Below, in pieces: positions 60,007 through 64,000 of a stretch of 64,000 nt of DNA (its first letter is position 1; each line of letters begins with the position of its first letter). Origin of the DNA: Membranipora membranacea. Taxonomy: Eukaryota > Bryozoa > Gymnolaemata > Cheilostomatida > Membraniporidae. The translations under genes and the position numbers were made by a program. The DNA lies in the NCBI GenBank assembly GCA_914767715.1, contig OU612068.1, positions 250,001 through 314,000 on the forward strand. Direction: 5' to 3'. Under the pieces are notes generated by a model that was given only the letters and a program-made list of their open reading frames with translations, did no database searches and was not told the origin of the DNA.

Positions 60007-62237
60007 ATGACTGTCTCTAGTTCAGGATCGGTGAGTTTGAATTGAGTTTTTTCTGTTTATTAGTTTCCTCTATTTGAGTGATGTCAGTATTTTCATGTCC
60101 TGCTCTTGATGACTCAATGACTATGACAAAAGGCCACTGAGAACCCTCTTAGTTTGACGAATCAAAGTTTGAAGCCAAATTTATTTGCTCCCGCAATCTT
60201 TTTCTCTATGATGATAGCTAGTTTGAAACATGCTGTTGAAGTTAGAGCAAGATTTAAGAGCTTTGCTCATTCCACTTCAACAACATGTTTTGGATATTTC
60301 ATTCTCTACAAAATGACCGAAGATCTGAGCATTTAATATTTGTTTATTTATAGAGTATGAGTGATGCGATGCTCACTGTCTCACCGGCTCGCAGAACTCG
60401 AAAATTCAGTATCAAAACTCCACATGGCTCTCCGTCCCCTACTTGCAATCAAAAAGGATCACAGGGTTCTCCCTCACCCAGTCGCAGCAGTCACAACACA
60501 TGGCAGCATGGCATAGAGCTTAGATCACAGGCTAAATATGATGATAAGTATCTATCTGCTGATCAGCTGTGGGTTGATAATGCAGTCAAGGTAAGTTATA
60601 CAAGTCTCATATAAAATTATCTGTGATCTTTTTATGATTGCAGCTCCGATAGCGATGTAATCACAGCGAAATGGTGCAAGGTAAATACATCGATATAAGA
60701 AGCACTGCTTATAATCATTGATATTACTTATATGAAATATGTAGCTATAGAACAAGGAACAGGATTGTGATTGATAAAGAAATTCTACCAACATTTGAGC
60801 ACTTAAACTACTCCAATACCTTCGATCTGTTTCGAATCATTTCTGAAAAATTCACATCATTTCATAAAATCACCAAGCAAAGACACATCTATTACATGAC
60901 ATAACTAACGACTCATCACACATTATTCTTAACCTAGATCCAAATTTCGACAGTTTTTTCTAAATTAAATGCAATAAATTTGATTCCGCCATCCATGTTT
61001 CCAGAAACTGGCTTTTCTACCTCATTTCTTCTATAAAAAGACATTATGTTGTCAAATCAAATTGTTGTTGATAAGTTCACATTCGATTGACTCCAGTGAA
61101 TTTGTCAATTTTTTCTAGCTGAGTATCTCATATGTAGCTCGTAAAGAAGCAAAGTGTAAGAGAGATAATAAACTCAACAATAAAACCCAACAGCAGCAGA
61201 AAATGGAGGTATGTGGCGCAGAATAGCAGCTGCATTTACACTGCAGATTTTTCCGTCAGATTTTCCCAATAGATTTTTCTTTCGTATGGGCTGTCATCGA
61301 AACCAACTACAAATCTGTGTTTTATGTGATTGTCACAAAATCCAGATTGTTAGTTAAGAGCTGCAATCTGAGAACCGCAGTCTGATCACTCTAGTCAGAG
61401 AGCCACAGTCTTAGCTGCTGGCACACCGAAAAATGTCTTGCGTTGTTGTGGAGTTTATTTGTACATTCATAATTATCTTTTGAAGTGGGGAAGCACCAGT
61501 GATTTATTATTCATAGGTAGCTGCTGATTTCAAAAATTGTTACAATCCTTCAGTCACATATACATAAATATTCCAGTAATTGTTGTTGTTATTATTTTGA
61601 TTGTCTTATTGTTATTATTATAGAGAAGACGATCTACAGTAGCACAGTTAGACAGCCTACCTACAATAAAACATAGAAGAGGATCTTATCACAAACATCA
61701 CACTACGGTGAGCTCAATAATCACTGCAAAACTATCCAGTCAAAATATCACCAATAAAACCATGTGTATTGTCCTATGATTGAAACAAAACAGAGTCAAT
61801 TTAGGGTGCCTAAGCTTACTAATTCATCAGCAGCCTGCGAAAACACTTCTAACCAGAATTAAGTAGTCAATTATGGAACCTACTCAGTAAAAACCAAATG
61901 TCTACTAATAGTATTTTGATATTTTCAGACCAAAGATTCACAAGGATCAGATAAATCTAGATACAGCAGTACTCCAAATCTTAACTTTAGTACAAAACAG
62001 AAAGGCGCTCAGCAGGAATCATCCGTAAAACAGAAAATATCAGGCAGTGATGCGGATTTACTAACACTGTCTAAACTAGCCAAGAGGAGACAATCTGCAC
62101 CTGCTATAAACTTTCACCTGGATGTCTCAATCACCAGTGGTGACAATGTAGATAAAGATTTATCTCCCAAACTCAGGCATAACAGAGCCTTATTACCACC
62201 TATAGCAACCAGACCCCCCAATATGAGATACCTATAG
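60007..62237 (+). CDS. Unrecognised basic, serine-rich, probably disordered protein, about 246 aa
   Basis: Exons: 60007-60030 (MTVSSSGS, less certain), 60354-60590, 61119-61208, 61624-61707, 61929-62237; all introns are phase 0. Without the short first exon translation could begin at 60357. The protein is rich in Ser, Lys and Arg and has no recognisable domain, signal peptide or membrane segment. Visible features are proline-directed Ser sites (HGSPSPT, GSPSPS) and basic RRxS-type sites (RRRSTVAQ, KRRQSAPA) that suit phosphorylation by basophilic kinases or 14-3-3 binding; this is inference. The last codons (PPNMRYL, stop) lie in the first unit of a tandem repeat that continues downstream. 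Confidence 0.65.
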
Positions 62238-62335
62238 TCTAGACCTCACCGTGTGAGAAATATGAGATACCTATAGAGTCCAGACCCCCCCAATATGAGA
62301 TACCTATAGAGTCTAGACCTCCCCGTGTGAGAAAA
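62205..62335. repeat. Tandem repeat spanning the stop codon of the preceding gene
   Basis: Units of AATATGAGATACCTATAG with AGACC(C/T)CCC spacers occur three times (about 62220, 62262, 62292), and the CCGTGTGAGAA motif twice. The first unit supplies the end of the CDS at 62237. Confidence 0.8.
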
Positions 62336-62337
62336 TT

Positions 62338-63083
62338 GTACATAGTGTAAATAAAATATCAAAGGTATTACCATACTCCAGTTTGTATAGCAACATTTCA
62401 TACATATTGAAACTACATATTTTTTGTTCCTTTCATTCCTCATATGATATTTGTTGATTTTGTTGTACAGGTATGATGTGTGATATATTTAAATGTTCCA
62501 CGAATAAAGACCATATGCATAAGGCGTAAATTACGAAGAACAAGATTTTCATCATAGCACATAGCGATGTAAGATAACAAAAATACCAAACTAAGAACTG
62601 CATTTCTATTCCCTTTTTATTATATTTGAATAGATGAGTACATATAAGATTCGGGATTAGGTTCAGGTTGAGCTATGTTGTCTGTATGATGTCCCTCAAT
62701 TCATTTACTGGATCCCACAGATAGAAGAGAAAAACAGATGAACAAAAATTCCTAAAACACGAGTACTGAATGAAATGGCCATTTATTTAGACAGTCTAGG
62801 TGGAACTACAGATTTAGTTTTAAAAAATATACTAGATTTCACTTAAAATGTGTCAGTATCAAGGGTTGTGTCCCCTTATTCAGCTGTTGGTACCATAGAG
62901 CAGGGAGAATGCACAGAGTGATTATATATATATAAATTATTATACATAATAACTCCATGGTTGGTACTCCGGGTTGTGTCTTCTTACTGAGCTGGAAGAC
63001 TTCTATAGATAATATATCTGACTGTGTATGACTAGATTAGAGCGTGTCGTGTGACTGATTCCAGTGGTGTATGCTTAGTGTAA
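62338..63083. other. Intergenic; no supported gene
   Basis: AT-rich; AATAAA signals at about 62350 and 62504 suit the preceding gene. Two genes converge here. Confidence 0.4.
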
Positions 63084-63606
63084 TCAGCTGATTATGACAG
63101 CACAGATATCGCCTCGTTGTTTGTGAGATACTTGAGCTGACAGTCCAGCGGCAGAGTCTGATGAGTCATTGCTAACTCAAAACATTCAAAATCAAAGTGA
63201 GATCTCAGGTCAGTACCCAAACATGTCTCAAAGTATCTAAAAACATAACAACAATTATTCGTAACTACTTGTGCATTACTAATACTGGATACAGCATCAA
63301 GTGTGGGCTGTGGCAGCTACACACACATTATCAATGGGTAATTCATTATCCTAATACTCTAGTCATGATTATTGGTTTGTTTTGCTGTTAGAAGACGAAA
63401 TAAAGTCAGAAGGAACATCTGGTTTACCTTCTGGTGGGAAGTATGTGAGAAATCGGAGCATCAAACTCAGTAAGGAAATCCTCTACAATATGGTGAAGTC
63501 TGTCTGGTGTGGGGAGTACATCAGGGTATACAGAGTCTATCATCTCAGCTTCTGTAAGATAAACAGACAGACATACTGTGAGAGTAACCCCGGCGATATA
63601 CAAGAC

Positions 63607-63655
<49 letters not shown>

Positions 63656-64000
63656 TACAGCAGAGTTAGGCAGACTGAGACAGCGGACAGAAGAAAACGG
63701 CACATTCTTAAAAATAGCGATAATGATCAGTTTTTCTTGTCGCTGAACAATAAGCTATAGTAAAGCTCCGGTCCCTGTCTCATCTGGAGGCTGGTGTGTG
63801 TATAATTATATATACATATATAGATATGATTTAAGATAAGCGATTAGACATACCAGTGGGTGGGGTTTTATAATAGTAGAATGTTGGATGTAAGAAGTTA
63901 GACTCATGAGCCTCTGCTGGTTCTCCAGTAGCTCGGTTTGTTCTGAAGATGTCCTTTCCTGGTCCTGAGAAGTTCTTCCCATACTCAAATAACATGACTA
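63084..64000 (-). CDS. 3' end of an unrecognised gene (partial, three exons)
   Basis: Exons in transcript order: 64000-63854 (continues beyond the window), 63551-63428, 63171-63084. Junction phases agree (1, then 2). The first exon reads [18 protein letters not shown] and [16 protein letters not shown]; the second reads [18 protein letters not shown] and [18 protein letters not shown]; both look like genuine protein. The last exon in the consistent frame reads [18 protein letters not shown] to a TGA at 63084-63086; another frame of the same exon ([18 protein letters not shown]) looks equally protein-like, so this last junction is the least certain. No family is recognised. Confidence 0.55.
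63611..63655. repeat. (TA)n microsatellite
   Basis: About 22 TA dinucleotides within an intron of the minus-strand gene. Plus-strand IYIYIY frames are artefacts. Confidence 0.95.

Overview
This window is animal nuclear DNA from a draft scaffold (one 200-base N gap, 25717-25916). It is AT-rich and carries intron-split genes with GT..AG introns from about 60 bases to a few kilobases. It also holds CR1/jockey-type non-LTR retrotransposon remains, a tRNA-like SINE, MITEs and many minisatellites. Protein content points to a metazoan: a Shaker (Kv1-type) potassium channel and the Wnt inhibitor APCDD1. Which phylum cannot be settled from sequence alone; an invertebrate with fairly compact genes fits.

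Layout. 1-2700: a decayed CR1/Rex1-like reverse transcriptase and a MITE. 3384-9365 (+): a 14-exon gene for a 736-residue protein with RRM-like repeats, whose third intron holds another retrotransposon end. 9366-14036: mostly non-coding, with a weak three-exon coding remnant at 10.9-11.8 kb. 14037-19498 (+): gene A of an unrecognised secreted protein family. 19499-29102: repeats, two copies of a TTAA-flanked MITE and the gap. 29103-35102 (+): a complete APCDD1 orthologue in eight exons. 36546-39686 (-): a two-exon Shaker-type Kv channel. 39.7-47.6 kb: repeats, a broken reverse transcriptase, a long hairpin and a SINE. 47591-48782 (+): RNA polymerase II subunit RPB11 in four exons, with an internal 78-bp in-frame duplication. 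51160-55968 (-): gene B, paralogue of gene A. 56-60 kb: non-coding, including a 14-bp minisatellite of about 35 copies. 60007-62237 (+): an unrecognised basic, serine-rich protein. 63084-64000 (-): the 3' end of another unrecognised gene.

The genes do not form a pathway, as expected for an animal chromosome. The most interesting item is the A/B pair: two secreted proteins without a recognised domain, in opposite orientation about 32 kb apart. Five exons have identical lengths and all junctions share the same phases. Both have a furin-like cleavage site after a shared NWGWGRR motif. Next is RPB11: its duplicated segment differs from the original at five third-codon positions, all silent, and each copy ends at its own splice donor.

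Exon models were built by hand from reading frames and splice signals. Every junction listed as supported keeps the frame; weak junctions are marked.
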